Part shown: piece by piece, positions 5,396 to 6,492 of the stretch
How positions within the stretch are numbered: position 1 is the first letter of the stretch
Layout of the letters: every line of letters starts with the position of its first letter
Assembly: GCF_036637135.1 (NCBI RefSeq)
Contig: NZ_JAVWNC010000087.1
Coordinates: 1 to 6,492, forward strand
Length of the DNA stretch: 6,492 bases
Source: Anaerorhabdus sp036637135
GTDB lineage: Bacteria > Bacillota_I > Bacilli_A > Erysipelotrichales > Erysipelotrichaceae
Direction: 5' to 3'
Notes under the pieces: model-generated
The model's input: only the letters and a program-made list of their open reading frames with translations
Told to the model about the DNA's origin: nothing
Databases searched by the model: none
Program-made: the position numbers and the translations under genes

Positions 5396-6437
5396 TTGTT
5401 TTATTACCTTTCACTAAAGTTTCCCATATACCCGATAGGTACATCGCACCTAATGCACGATCATATAATCCATATCCCGGTTTACCTGTTTCTCCCCAAA
5501 TCATTCTGCCATGATCTGGTCGAATATAGCCATTAAACCCATTTTCATAATAAGCTTTCATGATATCTACCATATCTAAGCTACCACATGCAGAATAATG
5601 TGCAGATTCTTCAAAGTCATTATTATCTAAGATCTTTACATTACGAATATGAGCAAAATGAATACGATTCATTTTAGTATATTTCGCAATTAGTTTCGGA
5701 ATATCATTACTTTTTGTACAACCAAGAGATCCACTACATAATGTTAATCCATGATGAGGATCATCATATAATGACAAGAAACGATCTAAATTATATTCAT
5801 TGGTTATGATTCTTGGTAGTCCAAATATGCTCCATGGTGGATCATCTGGATGAATCGCCATATTCACATCGCATTCAACCGCAACCGGCATAATTTCATG
5901 AATAAAATATTCTAAGTTTTTCCACAATCCTTCTTCACCCATTGATTTGTATTCATCAATTAAATGAATCATTTGTTCTGGTGTATAGCTTGCATCCCAA
6001 CCGGGTAATGACATATTTTTAATATCTATATTGTTTAGTTGTTCTTGATAATAAACCAGCGCATTACTACCATCATTAAGTGGATGATCCAGTTCACTTC
6101 GTGTCCAATCGAATACTGGCATAAAGTTATAACAAATACATTTCACACCATGTTTTGATAACAAACGAATATTTGCTTTATAGTTTTCTATGTATTCTTT
6201 ATATCTACCTTTTCCAAGTTTAATATCCTCATGAACAGGTACTGATTCAACTACTTCAAATTCCAATCCTGCATCCTTACATTTATTTTTAAGGGCTAGT
6301 ATTTCATCCTCCGACCATACTTCACCTACAGGAACGCTATAAATTGCACTTACAACACCACTCATACAAGGGATTTGCTTTATGTAGTTTAACGATACTT
6401 TATCTGTATCGCCAAACCATCTAAATGTCATCTTCAT
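5382..6437 (-). CDS. uxuA: D-mannonate dehydratase
   Basis: A 351-residue cytoplasmic metal-dependent TIM-barrel enzyme that removes water from D-mannonate to give 2-keto-3-deoxygluconate (KDG), in glucuronate breakdown. The family signatures are clear: 'MKMTFRWFG' at the N-terminus, 'AIYSVPVGEVW' at 31-41, 'VVESVPVHEDIKLG' at 62-75, 'CYNFMPVFDWTRS' at 102-114, 'HPDDPPW' from 196, 'CSGSLG' from 234, 'HFAHIRN' from 260 and 'RPDHGR' at 306-311. The His, Cys, His and Asp of the last four are the expected metal ligands. The start at 6435-6437 is chosen because homologues begin MKMTFRW; an ATG at 6473 would add 12 unlike residues that lie inside the previous gene's tail. There is only a weak ribosome site, so translation may be coupled to that gene, whose end overlaps by 17 bp. 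The downstream uxuB overlaps by 14 bp. Confidence 0.96.
   Translation of the reverse strand: MKMTFRWFGDTDKVSLNYIKQIPCMSGVVSAIYSVPVGEVWSEDEILALKNKCKDAGLEFEVVESVPVHEDIKLGKGRYKEYIENYKANIRLLSKHGVKCICYNFMPVFDWTRSELDHPLNDGSNALVYYQEQLNNIDIKNMSLPGWDASYTPEQMIHLIDEYKSMGEEGLWKNLEYFIHEIMPVAVECDVNMAIHPDDPPWSIFGLPRIITNEYNLDRFLSLYDDPHHGLTLCSGSLGCTKSNDIPKLIAKYTKMNRIHFAHIRNVKILDNNDFEESAHYSACGSLDMVDIMKAYYENGFNGYIRPDHGRMIWGETGKPGYGLYDRALGAMYLSGIWETLVKGNKTNDTF
5385..5411 (-). promoter_or_regulatory. Hairpin sequestering the uxuB ribosome-binding site at the uxuA/uxuB overlap
   Basis: In the leftward mRNA, AAAGGUA (5411-5405) pairs perfectly with UACCUUU (5391-5385), and two further G-U pairs can extend the stem to 5383/5413. 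The Shine-Dalgarno AAAGG is inside the stem, the uxuB AUG (5395-5393) is in the 13-base loop, and the uxuA UGA (5384-5382) is at the base. Ribosomes finishing uxuA would open the stem, so uxuB translation would depend on uxuA translation. Inferred from sequence only. Confidence 0.5.
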
Positions 6438-6492
6438 TATCTTTGTACTCGACCTGAAGCATCCCCTTGACATAGGGCTTCAACTTCAGCTT
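6421..6492 (-). CDS. C-terminal tail of an unidentified upstream gene (partial)
   Basis: An open frame enters from the right edge and stops at TAG (6421-6423), giving 23 residues ending 'KGMLQVEYKDNEDDI'. It overlaps the uxuA start by 17 bp in another frame, the kind of tight junction expected inside an operon, and uxuA lacks a good ribosome site of its own. The tail is charged and I cannot assign it to a family; other hexuronate genes (isomerase, kinase, aldolase, regulator, transporter) are the obvious contextual candidates. The first 16 codons are about 50% G+C and prefer AAG, CTG, GTC and GAG, unlike the A/T-ending codons of its neighbours. With only 72 bases, it might also be a non-coding frame. 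Confidence 0.5.
   Translation of the reverse strand, partial: KLKLKPYVKGMLQVEYKDNEDDI

Noticed and set aside
6438..6473. Longer uxuA start at 6473 adding 12 residues
   Set aside because: The extra residues do not resemble UxuA, there is no ribosome site before that ATG, and homologues start at MKMTFRW; the segment reads better as the tail of the previous gene.
1..6492. Mobile elements, CRISPR arrays, tRNA or rRNA genes
   Set aside because: No transposase or integrase motifs, regularly spaced direct repeats, or tRNA-like cloverleaf sequences were seen on either strand.

Overview
The window is a stretch of A+T-rich chromosome from a fermentative, sugar-using bacterium, most likely a member of the Bacillota (Firmicutes). 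Evidence for this is the strong purine-rich ribosome-binding sites, the TTA/AAA/GAA-heavy codon use, a mannose-family phosphotransferase system (PTS), an RpiR regulator, and a short-chain-dehydrogenase type of fructuronate reductase beside uxuA. An Erysipelotrichia-like or related gut Firmicute would fit, but the genus cannot be read from this sequence. There are no transposases, phage genes, CRISPR arrays, tRNAs or rRNAs. All genes are carbohydrate genes and all look intact except the two cut by the window edges.

Left block (1-2533). Two divergent units share a promoter region of about 150 bp (639-789). Leftward: PTS EIIA (243-638), then EIIB (start at 227, running off the left edge). Rightward: an RpiR-type regulator with HTH and SIS domains (790-1638), then 20 bp later a Cof-type HAD phosphatase (1659-2483). 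This unit ends at a bidirectional terminator (2485-2532). The layout suggests that RpiR senses a phosphosugar made by the PTS pathway and controls the divergent PTS operon. The HAD enzyme probably removes phosphate from an overaccumulated sugar phosphate.

Right block (2576-6492). Everything is on the minus strand. Read in the direction of transcription: the C-terminal tail of an unidentified gene (6492-6421), then uxuA mannonate dehydratase (6437-5382), overlapping by 14 bp with an SDR-type fructuronate reductase (5395-4553). Next is a 212-bp gap with several abutting hairpins and a terminator (4382-4420). A second transcription unit follows: a Cof-type HAD phosphatase (4340-3516) and, 13 bp later, a 1-phosphofructokinase-family kinase (3502-2576), ending at the shared terminator. 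UxuB and UxuA together convert D-fructuronate to D-mannonate to 2-keto-3-deoxygluconate (KDG), the middle of the hexuronate (glucuronate) pathway. KDG kinase and KDPG aldolase are not in the window.

I found no clearly new biological system. The points most worth checking are the tightly packed RNA structure after uxuB, a hairpin that appears to hide the uxuB ribosome-binding site at the uxuA/uxuB overlap, the paired near-identical divergent promoters with A/T palindromes, and an EIIA/EIIB pair separated in frame by a single TAG codon.
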